NCBI GenBank assembly: GCA_024697945.1
Contig: JAILRU010000027.1
Coordinates: forward strand, 1-56,863
Length of the DNA: 56,863 nucleotides
Direction of reading: 5' to 3'
DNA from: Bacteroidaceae bacterium
GTDB taxonomy: Bacteria > Bacteroidota > Bacteroidia > Bacteroidales > Bacteroidaceae
In this document: piece after piece, positions 18,644 to 27,124 of the stretch
Position numbering within the stretch: position 1 is the first letter of the stretch
Layout: each line of letters begins with the position of its first letter
Program-made: the position numbers and the translations under genes
Notes under the pieces: model-generated
Seen by the model: the letters and a program-made list of their open reading frames with translations, nothing else
The model's database searches: none
Told to the model about the DNA's origin: nothing

Positions 18644-19948
18644 ATGAAACTAACCAGACGTTCCTTTATTACGAAGGGTGCAGCGAGTGCTGCCCTCTTC
18701 AGCATTATGCCCCGCGAGGTGCTGGGTAAGATGGGAGGCAAGAATGACTTCATCGCTCCCAGCGACCAGCTGACACGAGGCTTGATTGGTGTGGGCGGCA
18801 TCGGCCGTTCCGGTTCACACTTCATCAGCGACCAGAACTGCCGCCTTGTGGCACTCTGCGACGTTGACCAGAAGCATCTCGACTCTGCCGTCGCTGCTGC
18901 CAAGCAGAAATGGGGCGATGAGATGAAAGCCTATCATGACTTCCGCGACCTCATCAACGACCCCAATGTCGATATCGTTCACATCGCCACTCCGCCACAC
19001 TGGCACGGCCTGATGTCCGTCATAGCCGCCAATGCGGGCAAGGACATCTTCTGCGAGAAACCCATGACACGAACCATCGGCGAGGGCCGTCGAGTGGAAG
19101 AGGCTGTGAAGCGCAATGCCCGCGTCTTCCGCCTGAACACGTGGTTCCGCTTCAAGGACACGTTCTACGGACTTGGCACGGAGGTGAAGCCCCTGAAGAA
19201 GCTTGTTGACAGCGGTCTGCTCGGCTGGCCCCTGAAGGTGCGCATCTCCGGCGCGACAGGCTTTGCCTGGAAATTCTTCTGGGTAGGCAAGGAGAACCTC
19301 GAAGTGCAGCCCGTTCCCAAGGAACTCGACTACGACCTCTGGCTCGGTCCGGCTCCCTACAAGCCCTACAACATCCACCGTACGCACCAGACCTTCCGCG
19401 GCTACTTCGACTACGACGGTGGCGGATTGGCAGACATGGGTCAGCACTACATCGACCCCGTGCAGTACATTCTGGGCAAGGACGACGAGTTCCCCATCAA
19501 GGTGGAGATAGACGCTCCGCAACAGCATCCCGACGCTGTAGGCATCTGGAGGAACATCACCTATACGTATGCCGACGGTTGCCAGATTATCCTGGAGGGC
19601 GAAGGCTTCGAGAGCCAGGGCAAGGTGCCCTACATCGAAGGTCCGAAGGGCAAGGTCTATAAGGGCTTCGAGTGCACCATCCCCAATGTGCAGCAAATCA
19701 TCAACGAGCTGCCCGACCCCGAGGAGCGCAATACCGACTTCCTGGAGTGCGTGCGAACCCGCCGTCAGTTCGCCCTCAACGAGAGCAACGGCCACCACAG
19801 CGCCACCATCGTCAACATCGGTGTCTGTGCTTTGCGCCTCAACCGCACGCTCAACTTCGACCCGAAGACGCAGACGTTCATCAACGACGATGAGGCCAAC
19901 CGCCTCGTCAACCAGCCGATGCGCGGCGAATGGGGGAAGCTGATTTAG
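18644..19948 (+). CDS. Exported Gfo/Idh/MocA-family oxidoreductase
   Basis: A 434-residue NAD(P)-dependent sugar oxidoreductase. The N-terminus MKLTRRSFITKGAASAALFS is a twin-arginine-type signal, so the folded, cofactor-loaded enzyme is probably exported. The Rossmann motif GVGGIG is at residues 49-54, the nucleotide/sugar motif EKP at 138-140 (FCEKPMTRT), and the catalytic-type His is in GGGLADMGQHYIDPV. Family members oxidise sugar hydroxyls, including C3 of glycosides. The next gene encodes a DUF1080 protein, a family now linked to 3-keto-glycoside cleavage. The pair is therefore probably a two-step oxidative glycosidase system in the periplasm. The substrate is unknown. Confidence 0.9.
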   Translation: MKLTRRSFITKGAASAALFSIMPREVLGKMGGKNDFIAPSDQLTRGLIGVGGIGRSGSHFISDQNCRLVALCDVDQKHLDSAVAAAKQKWGDEMKAYHDFRDLINDPNVDIVHIATPPHWHGLMSVIAANAGKDIFCEKPMTRTIGEGRRVEEAVKRNARVFRLNTWFRFKDTFYGLGTEVKPLKKLVDSGLLGWPLKVRISGATGFAWKFFWVGKENLEVQPVPKELDYDLWLGPAPYKPYNIHRTHQTFRGYFDYDGGGLADMGQHYIDPVQYILGKDDEFPIKVEIDAPQQHPDAVGIWRNITYTYADGCQIILEGEGFESQGKVPYIEGPKGKVYKGFECTIPNVQQIINELPDPEERNTDFLECVRTRRQFALNESNGHHSATIVNIGVCALRLNRTLNFDPKTQTFINDDEANRLVNQPMRGEWGKLI

Positions 19949-19966
19949 CGACGCAAAGCGTCTAAA

Positions 19967-19997
19967 TGATAAATGGTAAATGATTAAATAGTAAATG
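19967..19997. repeat. Heptamer-type array (GATAAAT/GGTAAAT/AGTAAAT)
   Basis: Four units of about 7 nt (one has 8) between the oxidoreductase and DUF1080 genes. It is the reverse complement of the TTTACNA arrays elsewhere. Confidence 0.65.
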
Positions 19998-20002
19998 CTA
20001 AC

Positions 20003-22366
20003 ATGAAACGTACATTATATATTATATTAGCTGCGATTCTGCTGAGCATGCCTTCCTTTGCGCAGGATGCACGCAATCGCGCTCCAGAGACCATCGTTCA
20101 GGATGTGCTCGCTCTTGTGCCTATACAGAAACAGGCCGACTTCAACAATGAGATGCAGCCGCTCGTTCAGGCTGCGCCAAAGTCCATCACCATACTTGCC
20201 GCTATGCTCAAGCCTGCTGCTCAGCGCGTCAACGCCAAGGTGGAATATGCCATTCACGGTGCTGTTGCCTATGCAGGAACCAACGACACTTGGGCAGCCA
20301 ACGTGCGCGAGGGCCTCAAGCAGGCCATTGCCGCTCAGGCCGACAAGGACGCCAAGCAGTTCCTCGAGAATGAGCTGCGTCTGCTCTCCAAGGAGGAGGA
20401 CGTCACCTATACTGCCCAGAAAGGTGCAAGCCCCTACGCTCAGGCTTACGACAAGCTTGTCAGCCTCGGAGCTGGTGCCGGAACAGCAATAGCAAAGGCC
20501 GTCAAGGGCAAGGACCACGCCCTGCGTATGCAGGCCCTGAAGTTCGCTACTGCCCAGGGACTTGTGACAGACGAGTTGGCTGCCAGTGTGGCCAAGAAGT
20601 ATAAGTCCCTCAGCGAAGAGGCTAAGTGCGATGTTCTCTACTGGCTTGGCGACAATAAGTTGAAGAGCCAGTTGCCTCTTCTCACCAGTGTTGCCACCCA
20701 GGGCGACAAGCCTGCAAAAGCTGCCCTTGAAGCTTTGGGTAAGATTGGCGGCGCAGCTGCTGAGAAGGTGCTCATCGACCAGTTAGGCGGAGCAAACGAC
20801 ACAGAGGCCTACCGCGCACTCTGCTCCTTCCCCGGGAAGCTGAACCTGCTGGAGCCCTTGAAGGCTGCTGAGGGTGACAAGAAGCTCTCCCTCCTGAAGC
20901 TCGCTTCCGCACGTCACTACACCGAGGCTGCTGAGGACATCTTCAAACTCGCTACCGACAAGACTTACGACCAGGCTGCTCTGAATGCCCTGGCTGGCGT
21001 GGTAACGCCCAAACAGTCGAAAGCGGTCATTGCTGCCCTGTCCACCGTTCAGGACGCCAAGAACATCCCCGCATGGCAGAAGGTCAGCGCTGCTTGCCTG
21101 CAGACGCTCTCTGCCGACGACCAGTACAAGGAGATTGCCCAGTTCGTGAACCAGCCCGCAATGCCCAACAAGGAGCGCCTCTATCCCCTGCTCGCTGCAA
21201 CAGGTACCGACGCCTCTGTTGCCGACCTTGAGAAGATAGGCGACGCTGCTGCCATCGAGGCTCTCGGAAAGAGTACGAACTACAAGGCTGCAAAGGCTTT
21301 GCTCGCAGCAGCAAAGAAGGGTGACCAGAAGGCGCTGATGAGCTACGTACGCCTTGTCAGCAACAACGAGAAGAGCCTCGACAACCGCTCGGCTAAGCTC
21401 AGCGAAGCTTTCGCTCTGGCTCAGTCTGCCGATAACAAAAAGAACATCCTTTCCAAGCTTGCCGGAGCTCCTACCCGCAATGCCTTCCTGCTTGCCGCCG
21501 GTCAGCTTGACGACAAGGACCTGAGCTATGATGCAGCCATTGCCGCTAAGGAAATCATCACAAAGACCACGGAAGACATCGAGTACGACGTCGTCAAGGA
21601 GAAGCTGGAGAAGTGTATCAACATCTTCAAGGGTACAGGCGATGCCGATGACGGCTACGCTGTTGATGCGCTCAAGCAAAAGCTCTCCGAGATGAAGCCA
21701 GTCCCCGTCTATGTTCTTTCTGACGAGGAGAAGAAGCAGGGCTTCGAGCTCCTCTTTGATGGCACAAACCTCGACAACTTCGTAGGCAACAAGGTGGGTT
21801 ATGTACCCATCAATGGCTGTATCAACGTTACCGCCAACTATGGCAACGAGAGCAACCTCTACACCAAGAAGGAATACCGCGACTTCATCTTCCGCTTCGA
21901 GTTCTGCTTCCTGCGTCCTGGCGTGAACAATGGTGTGGGCATCCGTACCCCGATGGGCGTCGATGCTGCCTACTACGGCATGTGCGAGTGCCAGATTCTC
22001 GACCACGACGACCCCATCTATGCTGGTCTTCGCGAATATCAGGTACACGGCTCCGTCTATGGCGTCATCCCCGCCAAGCGCATCAAGCACAAACCCCTGG
22101 GCGAATGGAGCGAGGAGGAAATCCGCGTGCAGGGCAACCACATTACTGTTACCGTCAATGGCGAAGTCATCGTGGATGGCGACATCAAGGAAGCCTGCCA
22201 AGGACACAACGTAGCGCCCGACGGCAGCGACAACAACCCCTACACGGTTGACCACAGGAACCACCCCGGCATGTTCAACAAGACGGGTCACATCGGTTTC
22301 CTCGGTCATGGAGCCGGCCTGAAGTTCCGCGCCGTCCGCGTACTCGACCTCACCAAGAAGAAATGA
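20003..22366 (+). CDS. DUF1080 (3-keto-glycoside hydrolase-type) protein with helical-repeat N-terminus
   Basis: A 787-residue exported protein (signal MKRTLYIILAAILLSMPSFAQ). Residues ~25-570 are Ala/Lys/Leu-rich helical repeats of HEAT type (KAALEALGKIGGAAAEKVLIDQL). The C-terminal DUF1080/PF06439 concanavalin-like domain starts near residue 582 (GFELLFDGTNLDNFVGN) and includes LYTKKEYRDFIFRFEF, NNGVGIRTP, CECQILDHDDP and HIGFLGHGAGLKFRAVRV. The domain is typically ~200 residues; the long helical scaffold is an added part. It is 55 nt after the oxidoreductase gene, which supports a joint pathway: oxidation at C3 followed by cleavage of the 3-keto glycoside. Confidence 0.87.
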   Translation: MKRTLYIILAAILLSMPSFAQDARNRAPETIVQDVLALVPIQKQADFNNEMQPLVQAAPKSITILAAMLKPAAQRVNAKVEYAIHGAVAYAGTNDTWAANVREGLKQAIAAQADKDAKQFLENELRLLSKEEDVTYTAQKGASPYAQAYDKLVSLGAGAGTAIAKAVKGKDHALRMQALKFATAQGLVTDELAASVAKKYKSLSEEAKCDVLYWLGDNKLKSQLPLLTSVATQGDKPAKAALEALGKIGGAAAEKVLIDQLGGANDTEAYRALCSFPGKLNLLEPLKAAEGDKKLSLLKLASARHYTEAAEDIFKLATDKTYDQAALNALAGVVTPKQSKAVIAALSTVQDAKNIPAWQKVSAACLQTLSADDQYKEIAQFVNQPAMPNKERLYPLLAATGTDASVADLEKIGDAAAIEALGKSTNYKAAKALLAAAKKGDQKALMSYVRLVSNNEKSLDNRSAKLSEAFALAQSADNKKNILSKLAGAPTRNAFLLAAGQLDDKDLSYDAAIAAKEIITKTTEDIEYDVVKEKLEKCINIFKGTGDADDGYAVDALKQKLSEMKPVPVYVLSDEEKKQGFELLFDGTNLDNFVGNKVGYVPINGCINVTANYGNESNLYTKKEYRDFIFRFEFCFLRPGVNNGVGIRTPMGVDAAYYGMCECQILDHDDPIYAGLREYQVHGSVYGVIPAKRIKHKPLGEWSEEEIRVQGNHITVTVNGEVIVDGDIKEACQGHNVAPDGSDNNPYTVDHRNHPGMFNKTGHIGFLGHGAGLKFRAVRVLDLTKKK

Positions 22367-22425
22367 AAAGTGAATAGTAAAAAATAGCTTTGGAATTACC
22401 GATAGGAATGGGGGAGATAGAGAGA

Positions 22426-24840
22426 TTATTCTTCGTCTCCCTCTTCTTTTTGTTCAGGTGTACTCTCTTCGGAATAGGTCTGCTCCTGTCCGCCATAGGT
22501 TGCATCAGAAGATGAGGACGAGCCGGAGAAGTCATAGTCAAAGGTCGTAGTGTCCGGACGTTGGTAGGAATAGCTGGAGCCAATCCATAGACGCGAGTCA
22601 ATGCCCTTCGCTGGCGGGAACTTTGCGCGATACTTACTGAAATGCTCATCAGAAAGGACACTCTGTATGAACTCTCCGAAGATGGGAAGCGCAGTCTTGC
22701 TGCCTTGTCCCAGCTGTCCTGTACGGAAGTGAATGCTTGGATACTCGCCTCCCACCCAGACTCCGCCCACAAGCTTGGGCGTGACACCAATGAACCAGGC
22801 ATCGGCATGATTGTTGCTGGTGCCAGTCTTGCCTCCGAATTCCGTATCGGCATAGAAGGGACGAATATAGTGCCACAGACCGCCGGATGTACCAGAAAGC
22901 CCACCTACCAGCATCCTCTGCATGAGGTAGGCAGAACGATAGGAGATGGCCTTATTCTCGTTCTTACGCGCTTGATAGATGAGGTTCCCGTCGCGGTCCT
23001 CGATGCGCTCCACCAGAAGCGGCATGTTGTAACGTCCGTCATTGGCAACAGTACAATAACTGTTAACCATCTCCAACAGGTTGACTTCGCTGCTGCCGAG
23101 CACCAGGGAGCGCATTTCCTGCAATTTCGTCTTGATACCCATCGCATAGGCCGTCTTGGCGATATTGTGCACGCCACACTCCATACCTACCCGCACGGCT
23201 ACGGAGTTGATGCTCATTGCGAAGGCACTCTTGAGCGAAACTTCCCTATTGGAGAAATAGCCGTTCGCATTATGCGGCGCCCATATTTTCGGTTTGCCGG
23301 CTATGGTATCGACAAAGGCAATGTAGGAGTCCGGTCGATGGTCTATAGGATTGAGTCCCTGGTTCATAGCCTCAGTATAGACAAAGAGTTTGAAGGTAGA
23401 GCCGGGCTGATGCACAGCGCGAACGTTATCCATCTGCCAGGAGTGGAAGTCGATGTCTCCTACCCAAGCGCGTACAAAGCGAGTGTCGGGTTCGATTGCC
23501 ACAAAGCCGGTGTGCATGAAGCGCAACATGTAGCGGACGGAATCGATGGTGCTCATCTCCTGCAGTATGGGGCCGTCATAACTGAAGAGGCGTACGGAAT
23601 GCGGCTGACGAAGATAGAAATCAACGGAATCGGCATTGCCTTGATATTTTGCCTCCAAATACTTGCCATAAGGTGAGCGGCGGGCAATGTCTTCAGCAAA
23701 ATTGGAAATCTCCTGCCGACGGGCATTCTGCCAAGGATTGGAGTATCTCCAGTGATCGTTGAACCGCTTCTGTATGGCTTGCATCTGCTTCTGAACAGCG
23801 TCCTCAGCGTAGGCCTGCATCCGCGAATCTATAGATGTATAGATGCGTAGCCCGTCGGCATCGAGGTCCAGCTTGTTGATGGCATCATAGCCAGGAACGA
23901 ATCCTTGGGAACAGAGCGAATCAATGTAGCTCTTGAGCGCTTCGCGGAAGTAAGGTGCCATACCATCTTGATAGCTTTCGGTGGTGCGTGTCCGTAAGGC
24001 GATGGGCAACGCTAACAGGGAATCAAACTGTGCTGCTGATGCTTCCAGCCCGTTCAAGAAGATGTGATGATGGTCATAGACAAGTTGCAGTACCGTGTTC
24101 CTACGTTGCAGGCTATTATGCGGATTGAGTCGCGGATTATAGAAACTCGTTGCCTTGAGCAGTCCTACCAAGGTAGCTGCCTGCTCATAGGTGAGTGCAT
24201 CGGGTGTAGTACCAAAAAAGGTACGGGCCGCCGTCTTGATGCCGTATGCATTGCTGCCAAAATCGACAGTATTGAGGTACATTGTCAGTATCTCTTCCTT
24301 TGAGAATACCCATTCCAGCTTTAGGGCTACATTCCATTCCTTAGCCTTCATAATCAGAATCTTGATGCCCGGCAGACGCCCCAACAATCCAGTGGAATAT
24401 TGTGTGCGGACGCGGAAGAGGTTCTTAGCCAACTGTTGTGTGATGGTGCTGGCGCCTCGGGCACGTCCCCGCATGATGTCCTTAATGGCGGAGAAAAGAC
24501 CGACGACATCAATTCCATGATGCTGATAGAAACGTTCGTCCTCCGTATCAATGAGAGTGCGAATCAGGACGGGCGATATTTCCTCAAATGTGACAGGTGT
24601 GCGGTTTTCGTTAAAGTAGCGCCCCATGAGCACTTCGTCGCATGTATAGACTTCCGAAGCTTCATTGACTACTGGGTCTTTGATGTCATCAAAGCCTGGC
24701 GAGCGCCCAAAGAGATAACAGAAGTTGCAATCAACTGCAATAAAAAACAATATGATGGCGATGATGAAGGTGGCAATCCAAACAGCCACTCTCTTGTACC
24801 AAGGACCGGAAAAGAAGATTGTTCTTAATTTATAGTTCAT
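22426..24840 (-). CDS. Penicillin-binding protein 1A (class A PBP)
   Basis: Bifunctional peptidoglycan glycosyltransferase/transpeptidase, 804 residues, anchored by one N-terminal membrane segment (about 17-38). The GT51 domain carries TEDERFYQHHGID with catalytic E100 and RGASTITQQLAKN. The transpeptidase domain carries QPGSTFK with S481, SINSVAV as the SxN motif, and GGKTGTSNNHAD with K671. The last ~50 residues are Ser/Glu-rich (SGSSSSSDATYGGQ, PEQKEEGDEE). The start MNYKLRT lies inside a heptamer repeat and overlaps the end of miaA by 11 nt, so translation is probably coupled. Confidence 0.95.
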   Translation of the reverse strand: MNYKLRTIFFSGPWYKRVAVWIATFIIAIILFFIAVDCNFCYLFGRSPGFDDIKDPVVNEASEVYTCDEVLMGRYFNENRTPVTFEEISPVLIRTLIDTEDERFYQHHGIDVVGLFSAIKDIMRGRARGASTITQQLAKNLFRVRTQYSTGLLGRLPGIKILIMKAKEWNVALKLEWVFSKEEILTMYLNTVDFGSNAYGIKTAARTFFGTTPDALTYEQAATLVGLLKATSFYNPRLNPHNSLQRRNTVLQLVYDHHHIFLNGLEASAAQFDSLLALPIALRTRTTESYQDGMAPYFREALKSYIDSLCSQGFVPGYDAINKLDLDADGLRIYTSIDSRMQAYAEDAVQKQMQAIQKRFNDHWRYSNPWQNARRQEISNFAEDIARRSPYGKYLEAKYQGNADSVDFYLRQPHSVRLFSYDGPILQEMSTIDSVRYMLRFMHTGFVAIEPDTRFVRAWVGDIDFHSWQMDNVRAVHQPGSTFKLFVYTEAMNQGLNPIDHRPDSYIAFVDTIAGKPKIWAPHNANGYFSNREVSLKSAFAMSINSVAVRVGMECGVHNIAKTAYAMGIKTKLQEMRSLVLGSSEVNLLEMVNSYCTVANDGRYNMPLLVERIEDRDGNLIYQARKNENKAISYRSAYLMQRMLVGGLSGTSGGLWHYIRPFYADTEFGGKTGTSNNHADAWFIGVTPKLVGGVWVGGEYPSIHFRTGQLGQGSKTALPIFGEFIQSVLSDEHFSKYRAKFPPAKGIDSRLWIGSSYSYQRPDTTTFDYDFSGSSSSSDATYGGQEQTYSEESTPEQKEEGDEE

Positions 24841-25714
24841 AGTTCACAATAGGTAGAGGTTCTTCAGGATGGAACCACTGTATGCTTGTGTCGTGGGCGA
24901 ACCACGTCATTTGCTTCTTTGCATAATCACGGGTGTTCTTTTTAATCTTCTCGATGGCGAAGGGCAATTCCCATTCCCCATCAAGATAACGGAAGATTTC
25001 CTTGTAACCAACCGTATTTAGAGCATTTTCCTTGCGAAGGGGATAAAGGCGGCGGGCCTCGTCAACCAGCCCATCTTCCATCATGGCATCCACGCGCCTG
25101 TTGATACGGTTAAAAAGGTCCTGACGCTCGCGCCTCAGACCAATCTTTACGATACGGAAAGGACGTGGCTTGCGCTTCTTTGTCAAAAAAGAAGAATAGG
25201 GACGGCCTGTCGTATAGCAAACCTCCAGCGCATGCACGACACGCTTTGGATTGCGTGTGTCGGCTGTGTGGTAGTAGTCAGCATCAAGCAAGCGCAATTC
25301 GTTTCGCATTTCATCAATGCCGCCAGAATTCAATCGCTCTCGAAGCATCTCACGCACCTCAGCATCTACAGACGGGATGTCATCAATGCCATTGCAAACG
25401 GCATCCAAATACATCATGCTTCCTCCCGTAAGCAACAAGGCTTGATGGCTGCTGCTAAGCTTTGAAACGAGAGAAAGCACATCCTGCTCATACTGGGCTG
25501 CACTATAATAGGAGCCGATGTCGTGTGTGCCCACAAAGTAATGTTTGACACGACTTTGCTGTTCTACGGTGGGAGCGGCTGTGCCAATCTCCATCCCTTT
25601 GTAAATTTGGCGGCTGTCACAATTCAGAATGGGACTTCCGAGCTTCTCTGCCATCTGCAAGGCAAGTTCTGTCTTACCGACAGCCGTAGGTCCAAGCAGA
25701 ACATAAAGAGTCAT
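24830..25714 (-). CDS. miaA: tRNA dimethylallyltransferase MiaA
   Basis: Adds a dimethylallyl group to N6 of A37 in tRNAs that read UNN codons. 294 residues. The P-loop is GPTAVGKT (8-15), then DSRQIYKGMEIGTAAPT (substrate/anticodon loop contact), HDIGSYYSAAQYEQD, LTGGSMMYLDAV, and GLVDEARRLYPLRKENALNTVGYKE. The ATG at 25714 shares its first base with the TGA of the upstream gene; the GTG one codon earlier is less likely. The C-terminal residues IVNYEL are encoded by the same heptamer repeat that starts the PBP1A gene. Confidence 0.96.
   Translation of the reverse strand: MTLYVLLGPTAVGKTELALQMAEKLGSPILNCDSRQIYKGMEIGTAAPTVEQQSRVKHYFVGTHDIGSYYSAAQYEQDVLSLVSKLSSSHQALLLTGGSMMYLDAVCNGIDDIPSVDAEVREMLRERLNSGGIDEMRNELRLLDADYYHTADTRNPKRVVHALEVCYTTGRPYSSFLTKKRKPRPFRIVKIGLRRERQDLFNRINRRVDAMMEDGLVDEARRLYPLRKENALNTVGYKEIFRYLDGEWELPFAIEKIKKNTRDYAKKQMTWFAHDTSIQWFHPEEPLPIVNYEL
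24833..24846. repeat. Heptamers at the miaA-PBP1A junction
   Basis: Two tandem copies of ATAGTTC (GAACTAT on the minus strand) encode the end of miaA and the start of the PBP1A gene. Confidence 0.65.
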
Positions 25715-26289
25715 CACTCGTCAATTTCGTAGCCTTCGAGGTCAAGCTCTTCGGTCTCAAAGCCATCATCGCCATAGAAGTTCTCTTCTATGTCATTTTC
25801 CTCGGGTTCCTCATCCGGCTCTCTTTCAGAATAGGAAGCCTCTCTATAACCTCTCTTCTGGGAAGTTTTAGGGGAACTGTTGGAGCTTTGCAACGGAGCA
25901 TAACCATGACGGCGGTTCACGAAGGCCTTCTTCTCTGTTCTGCCAAACACATTCTCCGTGAGTTCCATCAGGAAGAAGCGCTTGCCTTCTGGGTCAAAAA
26001 CATAGGCCAGACGCTGCCCTTCGTCCTCCAGGAAATCACCAATGCGGGTACGCGACATCAGATTCACGTCTTCGTCATAGCCCAAATCCTCACTATCATA
26101 GAGGCAGATGCGTTGCTTGACACGCCAATCTTCATCGCAAATAAGGAAGCATTGCTTCCTATGCTCATCATAGTTGCAGTCGTTCAAAATAAGCTGATGC
26201 AGTTCGGAAAAATTAGCATCGTTGTCAATAAGAATCTCCAAAACGAAGTCTTCTTTCTCTTGACTAAAAAGTGTCAGCTTTAATGTCAT
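25714..26289 (-). CDS. pRiA4b ORF-3-like (IS1096 passenger TnpR-like) protein
   Basis: A 191-residue protein of the family named after plasmid pRiA4b ORF-3/PF07929. Marks are an N-terminal beta-grasp-like stretch (LEILIDNDANFSELHQLILNDCNYD), HRKQCFLICDEDWR and a DFLEDEGQRLAYVFD segment, all typical of the family. The C-terminal ~60 residues are very acidic and low in complexity (EREPDEEPEENDIEENFYGDDGF in part). Despite the family name there is no sign of a mobile element here. The gene between lpxA and miaA is a common Bacteroidales arrangement. Function is unknown. TGA overlaps the miaA ATG. Confidence 0.8.
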   Translation of the reverse strand: MTLKLTLFSQEKEDFVLEILIDNDANFSELHQLILNDCNYDEHRKQCFLICDEDWRVKQRICLYDSEDLGYDEDVNLMSRTRIGDFLEDEGQRLAYVFDPEGKRFFLMELTENVFGRTEKKAFVNRRHGYAPLQSSNSSPKTSQKRGYREASYSEREPDEEPEENDIEENFYGDDGFETEELDLEGYEIDE

Positions 26290-26327
26290 GTCCGGTCGTT
26301 ATTCGTTAGGTGGTTTAAAAATGCAAT

Positions 26328-27095
26328 TTATCTGATAAAGCCGCGTTCGCTGTTGCGGATGAAGTCAAGGATATATTCAATCTCCGGACTCATGGGAATC
26401 TCCTGCGCTACGCGATCGAGCAGGTCGTTCAGTTTGCCAGTTCCTTGCAGGACAATCTGGTAGGCCATGTGAATGTTGTTGATGAGGTCTCTGTCGAAAC
26501 CGCGACGACGAAGCCCAATGGTATTCAGTCCGCAGAAAGCTGCAGGGTCACGAGCCACGAGACTATAAGGCAGGACATTCTGTGAGAAACGTGTGCCACC
26601 GCCAACCATCGCATAACTGCCTACCCGACAGAACTGGTGCATCAGTACGCCGGCACTCAAAATGGCATTGTCATCAATAACTATCTCGCCTGCCAACTTG
26701 GTGCTATTGCCTATGATGACCCCGTTGCCTACAATAGCATCATGTGCAACATGTGAGCCCTCCATCAGCAGGTTGTTGTTGCCGACAATGGTACGACCCT
26801 TAGCCGCCGTGCCACGATTGATAGTCACATTTTCGCGAATCTTGTTGTTGTTTCCTATTTCGGCTGTGGTATCCTCGCCCTTGAACTTGAGGTCTTGTGG
26901 GATGGCACTGATGACCGCACCAGGGAAGAAGATGTTTCCATTGCCTATGCGAGCGCCGAAGAGCACCGTCACGCTGTTCATCAAGGTGTTGTTGTTGCCA
27001 ATGACAACTCCTTTGTCGATGTAGCAGAAAGGACCAATCTCGCAATTCTCGCCTATGACGGCTTCAGGATGTATGTATGCCAGAGGGCTGATCAT
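26328..27095 (-). CDS. lpxA: UDP-N-acetylglucosamine acyltransferase LpxA
   Basis: First enzyme of lipid A synthesis; transfers a 3-hydroxyacyl chain from ACP to UDP-GlcNAc. 255 residues, left-handed beta helix of hexapeptide repeats (IGENCEIGPFCYIDKG, VIGNNNTLMN). The catalytic His is H118 in SHVAHDAIVGN. PQDLKFKGE and NVTINRGT are conserved substrate loops. The C-terminal helical part ends in SERGFIR. It is 30 nt downstream of lpxC/fabZ. Confidence 0.96.
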   Translation of the reverse strand: MISPLAYIHPEAVIGENCEIGPFCYIDKGVVIGNNNTLMNSVTVLFGARIGNGNIFFPGAVISAIPQDLKFKGEDTTAEIGNNNKIRENVTINRGTAAKGRTIVGNNNLLMEGSHVAHDAIVGNGVIIGNSTKLAGEIVIDDNAILSAGVLMHQFCRVGSYAMVGGGTRFSQNVLPYSLVARDPAAFCGLNTIGLRRRGFDRDLINNIHMAYQIVLQGTGKLNDLLDRVAQEIPMSPEIEYILDFIRNSERGFIR

Positions 27096-27124
27096 GTTTG
27101 TTTACGATTTTGACGATTAACTAT

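Noticed and set aside
20783..22309. 508-codon minus-strand frame opposite the DUF1080 gene
   Set aside because: Composition is the antisense of an Ala/Lys-rich protein, no known motif; the plus-strand gene has signal peptide and a clear domain.
25714..26289. Mobile element because of the family name IS1096 passenger TnpR
   Set aside because: No transposase, no terminal inverted repeats; the lpxA-this gene-miaA order is usual in Bacteroidales.
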